Shown here piece by piece: positions 8,606 to 16,156 of a stretch of 27,090 nucleotides of DNA (position 1 is the stretch's first letter; the number at the start of each line of letters is the position of its first letter). Below the pieces are notes generated by a model. The model ran no database searches. It saw only the letters and a program-made list of their open reading frames with translations, and had not been told where the DNA came from. The position numbers and the translations under genes were made by a program. Source of the stretch: Flavobacterium psychrophilum (GTDB lineage Bacteria > Bacteroidota > Bacteroidia > Flavobacteriales > Flavobacteriaceae); the NCBI GenBank assembly GCA_945861915.1, contig CAMAWK010000011.1:1-27090 (forward strand), written 5' to 3'.

Positions 8606-10732
8606 TTAAAGTAACGCATTTATTTCTTCTGTTAATCCAGTTGTTTTATTGCCAACAATTTCAATTTTTTTGAAAGCTTTTTTTCCGTTATACCAAAATT
8701 TATAAGTAGCCACAAATCCGTTTTTTTGGAATTCATAAACTTCAAGATATTGATGGTGGTCAATATTACTGATTGTAATATTAGCTTTATCGGTTTTGCT
8801 TTTAATATTTTCATAAAAGTCTTTAAGGAAATCTGCTTCAAATTCAAAAGACTTTTTGCCAGCTTCATAATCTTCCTCAACTGGAATAATGATTACTTTA
8901 TTTATAAGTTGTTGTATTTCAGAAAAAACAGTTTCGGATATTAGGTTCGAATTTGTTGGTTTCTCAATTGAAGATATTTGATTTTGACCGTTATAATGTA
9001 TTTTGAAACTAGCATATTCTTCCCCTTGTGAAAAAGTATAGTGTTCTAAATAACTTGTGTGTTTGATTGTGTTTATTTGGATGTTTGATTCTTTAAAAAC
9101 ATCAAAGATGGCAAGAAAAATATTTTTTAAAAATGGGTTGTCATCAGGAAAATCGAAAGGTAGCATCATCTCTAATAATTCTTCATTCAAAATAATACTA
9201 TCCTGAATATTATTTGAATTGTTGGTTTTTGTTTGAACAAAATTGCTTTCCCCTTTAAAATGTGGCTCGTCAATTGTGAATAGATTTTCACTAGCTCTTG
9301 TTATTCCTGTATAAAGCCAACGAAAATAACTAGAGTTGAAATAACCCATTGAAGTTTTGCAATTTAGAAATGTATTTTTCCATTCCCCACCTTGGGCTTT
9401 ATGGCAGGTTACTGCATAACCAAATTTAATTCTGAGGGCATTGAAATACTTGTCTGAACGCAAAGCATCTTTGAATTCCTTTGTTCCTGGTTTTAATTTA
9501 TCATTTCTAATTTTAAAGTCAATATATATCGCTTTTAGTTCATCAGAACTTAAATCTCTTTTGTCAGAATATAATAGATTCTCAATAATTTTACATTGAA
9601 TATTGTGCTTTGTTTGGTCATTGTCTATAAACAAAATGACTACATCCCGAAATGATAAACTGACATCTTTTTCTACAACTTTGCCCTGTTTGTTCTTGGT
9701 TTTTAATCTAATTGTTCTTAGTTCATTTTCTGAAGAAACTTCTATTATTTTACCGAAATCACCGTTTAGTAATTCTATTTCTTGATAATTATAGTTGTTA
9801 CTTACTAGAATTACTTTATCCCCCTGAGTTAGGAACTTTTGGTTAGGAAAAAAATGATTTCTAACAAAATCATTATACTCTTTGACTGAATTGTTAGAAT
9901 ATGCTATTATTATTGTTTCATCATCAATTTTATTATCACAGGCCATTAAGTACTTTTCGAGTATTTCTTCGTGTTTTGTTTTATGGATGTCAGAAAATTG
10001 TGTTTGAATATCAAGGCTGCTAAAACTATTTGCTTTTATCGCTTGTCTGATTTTAGTTGCATTAAATAAAATACCACTTTCCGTTTTTTGTCTTACCACT
10101 TCTGTCAGTTCATATTCTTTGGATGTAACATTACAAACTTCGTTTAAATATGTAGCATCTAAAGCAGGTGAAAAATTCATATTTACTGGTGGCAACTGAG
10201 CATTATCTCCAATGAATATTATTTTCTTTTTGTGGTCGTTATTGTCAATATTGATGTATTTAATAAAATCGTTCAATAAAAAACCAGAACCAAATCTAAA
10301 GAATTCTCCTTCTGAATAAACGTTTGAAATCATAGATGATTCATCAACAATATAGACAGTATTTGCAGGTTCTTCATTGTTTTTTAATTCGTAATAGAAT
10401 TTGTAAGTTTCTGTACCGTCAACATCTTTTGTTTTAAATTCTTTGAGATCTTTTCCAGAATATATTGACTTATGTATTGTATATGCTTTTTGTTTCGTTT
10501 TTTGAGAAATTACCTTAGCTGCTCTTCCTGTTGGTGTAGCAATTTTAAATGTTCTATTGTTTGCAGCAAGATAATCTGTCAACCCTTTCATCATAAAAGT
10601 TTTTCCAGTACCAGCATATCCTTTTAATAAAAAACAAGGTGAATCATCTGAAAGAAAAACTTCCAGCTCTTCAATTAGGGAATCTTGTCCTTTGGTTAAA
10701 ACATAATTTTTAAAAGAATCTTTTAAAGACAT
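8606..10732 (-). CDS. RecD-like SF1 DNA helicase with duplicated C-terminal module
   Basis: This 708-residue protein carries all SF1B helicase motifs: Walker A GYAGTGKT (38-45), Ia ATPTGRAAK (65-73), Walker B IVDESS (128-133), motif III GDNAQLPPV (175-183), motif IV ELTEVVRQ (208-215), a UvrD_C_2-type motif V TCHKAQGGEW (442-451) and VI YTGITRA (474-480). It should be an ATP-driven 5'-3' DNA translocase. Beyond the helicase core, residues 549-590 and 650-691 are two copies of one module with the pattern NIxIxxIxHxxYLExYxF...YNG. That is not part of ordinary RecD2. It is the first gene of the minus-strand operon and diverges from the XRE/dptFG operon across a 218-base gap. The product is confident, the pathway unknown. 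Confidence 0.85.
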   Translation of the reverse strand: MSLKDSFKNYVLTKGQDSLIEELEVFLSDDSPCFLLKGYAGTGKTFMMKGLTDYLAANNRTFKIATPTGRAAKVISQKTKQKAYTIHKSIYSGKDLKEFKTKDVDGTETYKFYYELKNNEEPANTVYIVDESSMISNVYSEGEFFRFGSGFLLNDFIKYINIDNNDHKKKIIFIGDNAQLPPVNMNFSPALDATYLNEVCNVTSKEYELTEVVRQKTESGILFNATKIRQAIKANSFSSLDIQTQFSDIHKTKHEEILEKYLMACDNKIDDETIIIAYSNNSVKEYNDFVRNHFFPNQKFLTQGDKVILVSNNYNYQEIELLNGDFGKIIEVSSENELRTIRLKTKNKQGKVVEKDVSLSFRDVVILFIDNDQTKHNIQCKIIENLLYSDKRDLSSDELKAIYIDFKIRNDKLKPGTKEFKDALRSDKYFNALRIKFGYAVTCHKAQGGEWKNTFLNCKTSMGYFNSSYFRWLYTGITRASENLFTIDEPHFKGESNFVQTKTNNSNNIQDSIILNEELLEMMLPFDFPDDNPFLKNIFLAIFDVFKESNIQINTIKHTSYLEHYTFSQGEEYASFKIHYNGQNQISSIEKPTNSNLISETVFSEIQQLINKVIIIPVEEDYEAGKKSFEFEADFLKDFYENIKSKTDKANITISNIDHHQYLEVYEFQKNGFVATYKFWYNGKKAFKKIEIVGNKTTGLTEEINALL

Positions 10733-10950
10733 AAATTATAGTGTAGGTTTTATAATAAAAGTATGAACAACTAAACTATTAAAAAATAACTTAATGCATT
10801 GTCTTTTTGTTAAAAAATATATTTAAAATGACTTAATTGATATTAAAAGTAATGATGCATAGTTAATATTGGTTTAATTTGGTTTGTTTAATTATTGGAA
10901 GTCGACTATCGTCTATTGTACAATTGTCTACTTTGGACGAATTTGGCAAG
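10733..10950. promoter_or_regulatory. Divergent control region between the helicase and XRE/dptFG operons
   Basis: This 218-base gap must hold the promoters of both operons. Near the XRE start it contains GTCGAC (10901-10906), two direct GTCTA repeats (10911-10915 and 10926-10930) and the perfect palindrome ATTGTACAAT (10915-10924). These are placed as an autoregulatory operator for the XRE protein would be. No full TTTG / TAnnTTTG pair was found on either strand. Confidence 0.4.
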
Positions 10951-11163
10951 ATGGAAGATATTAAAATTAAGTTTGGTCAACGTGTTAAAGAACTGAGATT
11001 AACAAAAGGTTATTCACAAGAAAAACTAGCTGAAATTTCTGATTTGGATAGAACTTATATGCCAGGCATTGAATCTGGTAAAAGAAATGTTTCCATTGTT
11101 GTGGTAGAGAAAATAGCAAAGGCTTTTAACATTACAATCTCTGAACTGCTAAATAAACTCTAA
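10951..11163 (+). CDS. Small XRE-family HTH regulator upstream of dptF
   Basis: This is a 70-residue protein consisting of one helix-turn-helix domain. The pattern FGQRVKELRLTKGYSQEKLA... GIESGKRNVS... IAKAFNITISELL is typical of Cro/C1-type regulators and close in size to restriction-modification controller (C) proteins. The frame stays open 72 bases further upstream, but the ATG at 10951 is preferred because the HTH domain begins there and the upstream bases hold the candidate operator. It is followed after 14 bases by dptF. It probably controls dptFG, and perhaps the divergent helicase operon (inference). In the second recognition region it reads DRTYMPGIE, where most family members have S/I-S-x-IE. 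Confidence 0.85.
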   Translation: MEDIKIKFGQRVKELRLTKGYSQEKLAEISDLDRTYMPGIESGKRNVSIVVVEKIAKAFNITISELLNKL

Positions 11164-11177
11164 AATAATATTATTGA

Positions 11178-12920
11178 ATGACCACAAACCCATTACTTGA
11201 AGAGTTAAAAAAACTTAGAGAATCATCAAAATATGCCGTTGCACAAGGCACTTATTCAAATTTGAATGGTTTTAAAAAGTATTTACATATTGAACGAGAT
11301 GTTGAGGTAAAATTGAAAAATATTATTTCAAGATCAAGTGAAGTTGATAATGCACAACTATTACTTGTTTGTGGTAATGTTGGAGATGGTAAATCCCATA
11401 TACTCTCTCATTTGCATGATGAATTAAAAGATATTATATCTCAATTTGTCATTCATAATGACGCAACAGAATCACATAATCCTAACGAATCTTCGAATGA
11501 AACACTGTATAAATTATTACAAGGATTCAAAGATGAAAATTTAAAAGAATCAAAAGACAAAATTATACTTGCAATTAATTTAGGTACTCTAAGTAAATTC
11601 ATTGAAGAATATGCTGAAGAATTTAAAGTTCTTAGAGAATACATTATCTCAAGTAAAATATTAGATACTGACTTAATTCACAATGACGAATTTGATTCTA
11701 CGAGTAATTTTCATCATGTAAATTTTACTGATTATCACATCTATTCATTAACTGAAAAAGGCCCAACATCGGCTGTAATATCAACGCTTCTTGAAAAAAT
11801 AGTTTCTAAAAATGAAGCAAATACAATTCACAAAGCTTATCTAGATTATAAAGCAATTGTTGATGATAAATTATATTGTCCAATTCTATATAATTATGAA
11901 TTTCTTTTTAGTAATAATAATAGAACGATTGTTTCTCAACTTATCATTAAAGCAATAATAAAAAGCAAAGAAATTGTATCGTTGCGGACCTTACTAAATT
12001 TTGTGCATGATATTCTTGTTCCAGTAGATCTTTCCAATATTAATCAAGCAGAATATTTTAAAGTAATCGAAAAAATGAATGGAGCGGAATATATTTCAAA
12101 TTTAATTCCTAACTATTTATTTGAACATCCCGAACTATCTAGTTTATTTGAAAAAATCGAGAGTTTAGATCCTTGTACAAATAGAAATCCCAATACGGAT
12201 GATATTTTGTTAACTTTAATAAATGCTGAACACGCTACAGCTATTTTTTCTAAATATATTGACAATAGCTATTTGGAAAAGATAGAATCTAGAATAGATA
12301 AATTAAATAATCATAAATCTCATCTTTCCAAATTATTCATTCGATTGAATTATTTTAGTAATTATTTTAACCAAGAATATTTAACTGACGTTGATTATGA
12401 TGAATATTTAGTTTGGTTATTTCACTACAACAATCACAATCCTATTTTCATAAAAAAAGTATATGCACTTGTTGAAAATGCAGCAAGAAATTGGAATGGT
12501 GACCCAAAATCAAGCGGAAAAGTTATCATTAATGTTGGAAAAAAGCAAACTCAATTTAGAGTGTTTAAAGATTTTGAAGTAATTCCTGATGTTAATTTAT
12601 CTAAAGAGAAATTCGAAACTCAAATCAATAAGTTTACACAAGAATTTAGTTTATCGTTTAAAATAAATAACGAAACTGATTCTATAAAAATACATGTAGA
12701 TTTTAGTTTATTTAAAATCTTAAAGATGATATCTCAAGGTTATAGACCTAATAAAAAAGACAATAACAATTATGTGTATTTTGTTAATTCTATAAATATT
12801 TTAATCAATCAAGACAACAATAAAGCACCACTATATATAGATGAAGTTAATATTGGAAAAGCCGTTGATTACAAGTTTTCAAAAGACGCTTTTAGTGGCT
12901 ATAAATTTCAAGTGATATGA
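11178..12920 (+). CDS. dptF: Phosphorothioation-dependent restriction protein DptF
   Basis: A 580-residue protein whose length and N-terminal organisation match DptF (DndF), the ATPase of the DptFGH restriction module that attacks DNA lacking phosphorothioate marks. Visible are the opening helix with SSKYAV, a YLHIERDVE segment, and the P-loop VCGNVGDGKSHIL (Walker A 66-73). The C-terminal part is unrecognised. It overlaps dptG by four bases (ATGA), so the two are translationally coupled. In known loci DptF works with DptG and the large DptH, but no dptH is present in this window. Identification is from family recall; a profile search would settle it. Confidence 0.82.
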   Translation: MTTNPLLEELKKLRESSKYAVAQGTYSNLNGFKKYLHIERDVEVKLKNIISRSSEVDNAQLLLVCGNVGDGKSHILSHLHDELKDIISQFVIHNDATESHNPNESSNETLYKLLQGFKDENLKESKDKIILAINLGTLSKFIEEYAEEFKVLREYIISSKILDTDLIHNDEFDSTSNFHHVNFTDYHIYSLTEKGPTSAVISTLLEKIVSKNEANTIHKAYLDYKAIVDDKLYCPILYNYEFLFSNNNRTIVSQLIIKAIIKSKEIVSLRTLLNFVHDILVPVDLSNINQAEYFKVIEKMNGAEYISNLIPNYLFEHPELSSLFEKIESLDPCTNRNPNTDDILLTLINAEHATAIFSKYIDNSYLEKIESRIDKLNNHKSHLSKLFIRLNYFSNYFNQEYLTDVDYDEYLVWLFHYNNHNPIFIKKVYALVENAARNWNGDPKSSGKVIINVGKKQTQFRVFKDFEVIPDVNLSKEKFETQINKFTQEFSLSFKINNETDSIKIHVDFSLFKILKMISQGYRPNKKDNNNYVYFVNSINILINQDNNKAPLYIDEVNIGKAVDYKFSKDAFSGYKFQVI

Positions 12921-14374
12921 TGAAAATAGAATTAAATAAAGACGGTATTAACGGTCTAGAAAAAAGATATTTTAAAAATAAAACTTTTAGCCATGTTACT
13001 GGAAATCAAATAAAGTTATTGCCTTTTAAAACAAACCCAAGTGGTGACACATTTAGTGAAGATTTCAAAACTTTCCAAGGTGTTATTGGGGAATTGTTTA
13101 GAATTATAAATTCTAAAACACAGGTTGAATTAGGCAAAAAAAATGGGTCTTTTAAATTAGAGCTTAAAGCGACTATTTTAGATGCAGCTATTGATAAAGT
13201 TGCTACTGAGCATGCAGAAGAGTTTAAAAATATGCTCACCAAACTCTTCTTTGATGAAGATCATGGCTTGATAAAGTTTAACATTAAGACTTTATCGTAT
13301 ATGAATTTTATTAATTCCAATAATGCAGGAAAAGAAATTTCTAAATTTCTTTATGATATTTATTTGAATGATTTTAAAAATGATGTAGTTACTAATGAAG
13401 ATACAAGTAATGAAAATTTGTTACATCAATTAATTATTCAATGTTTACCGGAATTAAACGAAGTTAGTTCTAAGACAAAAATTACTGGATATTTTAATCT
13501 TTTTCCAGAAATAAAAGAGCAATTCGAAGAAGACTTTACTTTTTTGTCAAGTAATAATTCTTTACTATTAAAGCATGTTGAAGATTTTTTTAAATATTAT
13601 TATTTCCATTATTTAAATCAGTCCTTACTTGAGTTAAAAGATTTTGGAACAGGAACTGCAAAAGTAAAACCAATATATTATACAATGGATTGGGAAACTT
13701 TATCGGAAACAAGATTATCTAGTCATAGTTTAGGATGGAAACAATTGAACAAATATTCTGAATCAATATTTGCTCATATTAATACTTTGGAATTACTAAA
13801 TTATATTCTTGTTGATGGAAAACCAGTTGAAGATTATAAAAATATTGAAAAGTTAGTTTTAAGTTTTAATAATGAAGAAAAGGAAACATTTCATAAATGT
13901 GTTAATGAATTAATCACATTTTATACTGACAATATTTCTGGTTTAGATACAGGTAAAAACTGGGATGATTGTGAGCGCCTCTTAGAATTATCATTGGCTA
14001 ATGAAAATTTTGAAGAAGCTATTTATACTTCAATTTATTCACTTTGGTTTAAAATCAAATATCAATTTGAAAATTCTTCCAGAAGTAAACCTTATAGTGA
14101 TTATTCAAAGTGGTATTCTCAATATGGAAAAGTAAATTATACTAAACAAAGAGGCCGATTGGGTAATACTACGATTCTGTCTCAGGAACTTTTACTTTTC
14201 CTAACTAGAATTTGCATAGGAAGTGAAGAAAAAATCAGATTAAAAACATTATGGGATAAATTTAAAGATAGAGGAATTGTCTTTGATGAGACTACAAAAT
14301 TAGAAATTACCAAATTGTTTGAAAAAATAGGAATATTAAAGTTTAACAATAATGTATTAAAGTTTAGTTTTTAG
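12917..14374 (+). CDS. dptG: Phosphorothioation-dependent restriction protein DptG
   Basis: A 485-residue protein directly after and overlapping dptF, in the order expected for dptF-dptG-dptH. The segment TMDWETLSETR (from residue 256) is the most recognisable part and resembles the conserved central region of DptG proteins. No nuclease or P-loop motif is visible; DptG is thought to act as a partner in the restriction complex. The protein is acidic and lysine-rich with no membrane segment. A second MDWETL-coding fragment lies about 1.25 kb downstream. A small XRE gene follows after three bases, where dptH would be expected. Confidence 0.78.
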   Translation: MMKIELNKDGINGLEKRYFKNKTFSHVTGNQIKLLPFKTNPSGDTFSEDFKTFQGVIGELFRIINSKTQVELGKKNGSFKLELKATILDAAIDKVATEHAEEFKNMLTKLFFDEDHGLIKFNIKTLSYMNFINSNNAGKEISKFLYDIYLNDFKNDVVTNEDTSNENLLHQLIIQCLPELNEVSSKTKITGYFNLFPEIKEQFEEDFTFLSSNNSLLLKHVEDFFKYYYFHYLNQSLLELKDFGTGTAKVKPIYYTMDWETLSETRLSSHSLGWKQLNKYSESIFAHINTLELLNYILVDGKPVEDYKNIEKLVLSFNNEEKETFHKCVNELITFYTDNISGLDTGKNWDDCERLLELSLANENFEEAIYTSIYSLWFKIKYQFENSSRSKPYSDYSKWYSQYGKVNYTKQRGRLGNTTILSQELLLFLTRICIGSEEKIRLKTLWDKFKDRGIVFDETTKLEITKLFEKIGILKFNNNVLKFSF

Positions 14375-14377
14375 GAT

Positions 14378-14584
14378 ATGGAAAATATTAAAATATTATT
14401 TGGATTAAAAATTAAAGAATTGAGAAAACAAAAATCATATTCTCAAGAACAATTAGCAAATCTTGCTTCGATTAATAAATCATACATTTCTCTAATCGAA
14501 AATGGAAAAACAAAAGTTTCCTTAGAAATCATGAATAAACTTGCAAAAGCATTTGAAATTGAAATAGACCAATTATTTGATTAA
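14378..14584 (+). CDS. Second small XRE-family HTH regulator
   Basis: This 68-residue single-domain helix-turn-helix protein reads FGLKIKELRKQKSYSQEQLA... KSYISLIENGKTKVS... LAKAFEIEIDQLF. It closely resembles the 70-residue regulator at the head of the operon, so the two are paralogues bracketing dptF and dptG. It starts three bases after the dptG stop, which places it in the same transcript. It may compete for or share the same operator, or control genes further downstream. Small C-protein-like regulators commonly time restriction functions after entry into a new host, and that role is inferred here. Confidence 0.85.
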   Translation: MENIKILFGLKIKELRKQKSYSQEQLANLASINKSYISLIENGKTKVSLEIMNKLAKAFEIEIDQLFD

Positions 14585-14625
14585 TAAGTCACATTTAATA
14601 AATATACCTTTTAAAAAATATAAAT

Positions 14626-14898
14626 ATGGAAGATACAAGTCTTATAGACATTGAAAACAATCTAAAAATTTTTATTGATAATAACAACGCAATAATTATC
14701 GATGAAATAAAAAACTCTATAAATTTTAGAATCGAAAAACATAGAAAATTTATCAAGAAAAGTAAAGCAGTTATTATTGAAAATATTGATTATTTAAACA
14801 TTGTAGAAGCTGAAACTAATAAAATTATAGCAAGGAAAAATAAAATTAATGAATTGCGCGAATTAGCAGAATATACCTTTGGTATAAATTTAATATAA
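14626..14898 (+). CDS. Small helical protein of unknown function
   Basis: A 90-residue, lysine- and isoleucine-rich protein that looks mostly helical (NFRIEKHRKFIKKSKAVI... RKNKINELRELAEY). No known domain, signal peptide or membrane segment is recognised. It begins 41 bases after the second XRE gene on the same strand, so it may be the last member of the dpt transcript. It occupies the place where dptH would normally start, but nothing in it suggests a DptH remnant. With the XRE gene before it, a regulator-plus-effector pair is possible but unsupported. Confidence 0.5.
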   Translation: MEDTSLIDIENNLKIFIDNNNAIIIDEIKNSINFRIEKHRKFIKKSKAVIIENIDYLNIVEAETNKIIARKNKINELRELAEYTFGINLI

Positions 14899-14917
14899 AA
14901 TTTATTAGAAACTATTC

Positions 14918-14980
14918 AAAATCAAAGCCACCAATGTTTTTACAATGGATTGGGAAACTTTGTTGGAAACAATTGCTTAA
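14918..14980 (+). pseudogene. Short fragment derived from a dptG gene
   Basis: In one frame this stretch encodes KIK....FTMDWETLLET and ends in TAA, matching KVK...YYTMDWETLSET in dptG. At the DNA level 14941-14961 is identical to 13681-13701 in dptG, and 14964-14975 is identical to 13736-13747, as if 34 bases were lost between them. It is best read as a relic of a second dptG copy or a local duplication followed by deletion. Confidence 0.5.
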
Positions 14981-15012
14981 CTAAGCAAATTAATTTTTTG
15001 AAAGAAAACATT

Positions 15013-15321
15013 ATGAAAAAATTAAAATTAATGAAGGTAAATGGTAAAATTTACAATGTTATTGGACTCTATGGTGGCAACATTTACTTAGGAAATCCAT
15101 ATGATGTGAATAATGATGTAGTAAAAAATGGTGTAATTTGGGAAATGCAACCCTTTTATAATGATGTGCCAAAAGTTATTAAATTGTATTTTACCATTAC
15201 AAGATTTTTTAAAACAGATGTTTTTGGGAATAGTGAATTTAAAAATAAAGTATCAAAAGTAAAGTTTGTCTATAACTGGAAAAATTTCAACATTATCAAT
15301 ATTCTTTCTTACTTGGAATAA
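15013..15321 (+). CDS. Small lysine-rich protein of unknown function
   Basis: A 102-residue protein starting at the ATG after an A-rich stretch. An upstream TTG start in the same frame would read through the dptG-derived fragment and is less credible. The sequence (MKKLKLMKVNGKIYNVIGLYGGNIYLGNP... YNDVPKVIKLYFTITRFF) suggests a small beta-rich fold with no recognisable motif. It converges on the methyltransferase-HIT gene and overlaps its end by 26 bases, so read-through between the two transcripts is likely. No terminator hairpin is seen between them. Function unknown. Confidence 0.45.
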   Translation: MKKLKLMKVNGKIYNVIGLYGGNIYLGNPYDVNNDVVKNGVIWEMQPFYNDVPKVIKLYFTITRFFKTDVFGNSEFKNKVSKVKFVYNWKNFNIINILSYLE

Positions 15322-16156
15322 CGCCTCGAATACCACCTCTTGGATTTTCGACATCACCTTTATATCTTGGAATAATGTGAATGTGACAATGCCAAATAGT
15401 TTGACCAGCATCTTCATTTATGTTTATTCCAACATTGAAACCATCAGGATTGTATTTTTCTTGAAGAATGGTTTTTGCTTTATTGGCAACAATCCAACAA
15501 GCAGTTTGTTCTTTTAAAGTTAAATCAAAATAATTTGAAACTAATCTTTTTGGAACAACTAAACAATGTCCTTTTGAAACTGGGAATTTATCGTAAAATG
15601 AAAATATAGTAGCAGTTTCAACTATTAATTCTCTTGTTTCTTCTCCAATTAAAAAAGGGCTTAAATCGGTGTTTCCTTTGTTTAAAGTTGTGTAATGTTG
15701 ATATTCGTAAATTTCGCAGTTTTCATTCTTAAAAACGGACAAATAAGCTAATTTTATTAAGCACTGATACGTTTCTTTCTTGTGAATTTTATGAATTCTA
15801 AATCCTTCGTATTGAATATCTCTGCGAACAGCAAAATATGCCTTTCCGTTTGGTTTTAAAAGATTTGAAACGTTCATTAAAACTTCTGCTTGTTCTTCTG
15901 GAAGCAAAACATTCAAAACATAAAAGCACAAAATTGTGTCAAATTTTTCTGTTGGAAATTCTGGAAAATAAAATGGATCATATCCAATTATATCAATTCC
16001 TTTGAATTGCAATAATTCAACATCTTTACCAATTCCGCAACCAAAATCAAGGACTTTACCAATAATTTTCTTTTGATTTAAAACAATTCTAGCTGGATAT
16101 GAAAGTGAAGTTCTTTCAATTGCCGTCAAATGACTATTTGAATTTTGATTATTCAT
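15296..16156 (-). CDS. Methyltransferase-HIT fusion, Dnd-associated type
   Basis: A 286-residue two-domain protein. Residues 10-130 form a class I SAM-dependent methyltransferase: motif I VLDFGCGIGKD (35-45), motif II GYDPFYFPEF, then FYVLNVLLPEEQ. The opening TAIERTSLSYPAR and the DPFYFP turn resemble the putative methyltransferases annotated as associated with DNA phosphorothioation. Residues 165-286 form a HIT-family nucleotide hydrolase/transferase domain with the catalytic HCHIHII triad (256-262) and a GHCLVVPKR strand. HIT enzymes cleave phosphoanhydride or adenylylated substrates. Its start overlaps the end of the HNH gene by 8 bases, so HNH and MT-HIT are coupled and follow dndC. A role in the sulfur-modification pathway is inferred from this context. 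Confidence 0.8.
   Translation of the reverse strand: MNNQNSNSHLTAIERTSLSYPARIVLNQKKIIGKVLDFGCGIGKDVELLQFKGIDIIGYDPFYFPEFPTEKFDTILCFYVLNVLLPEEQAEVLMNVSNLLKPNGKAYFAVRRDIQYEGFRIHKIHKKETYQCLIKLAYLSVFKNENCEIYEYQHYTTLNKGNTDLSPFLIGEETRELIVETATIFSFYDKFPVSKGHCLVVPKRLVSNYFDLTLKEQTACWIVANKAKTILQEKYNPDGFNVGININEDAGQTIWHCHIHIIPRYKGDVENPRGGIRGVIPSKKEY

Noticed and set aside
14378..14898. Toxin-antitoxin pair (XRE plus 90-residue protein)
   Set aside because: The small protein shows no toxin motif, and the spacing alone does not support the call.
15266..15517. Plus-strand open frame over the MT-HIT gene
   Set aside because: It is antisense to the conserved HIT domain, so it is a shadow of the real gene.
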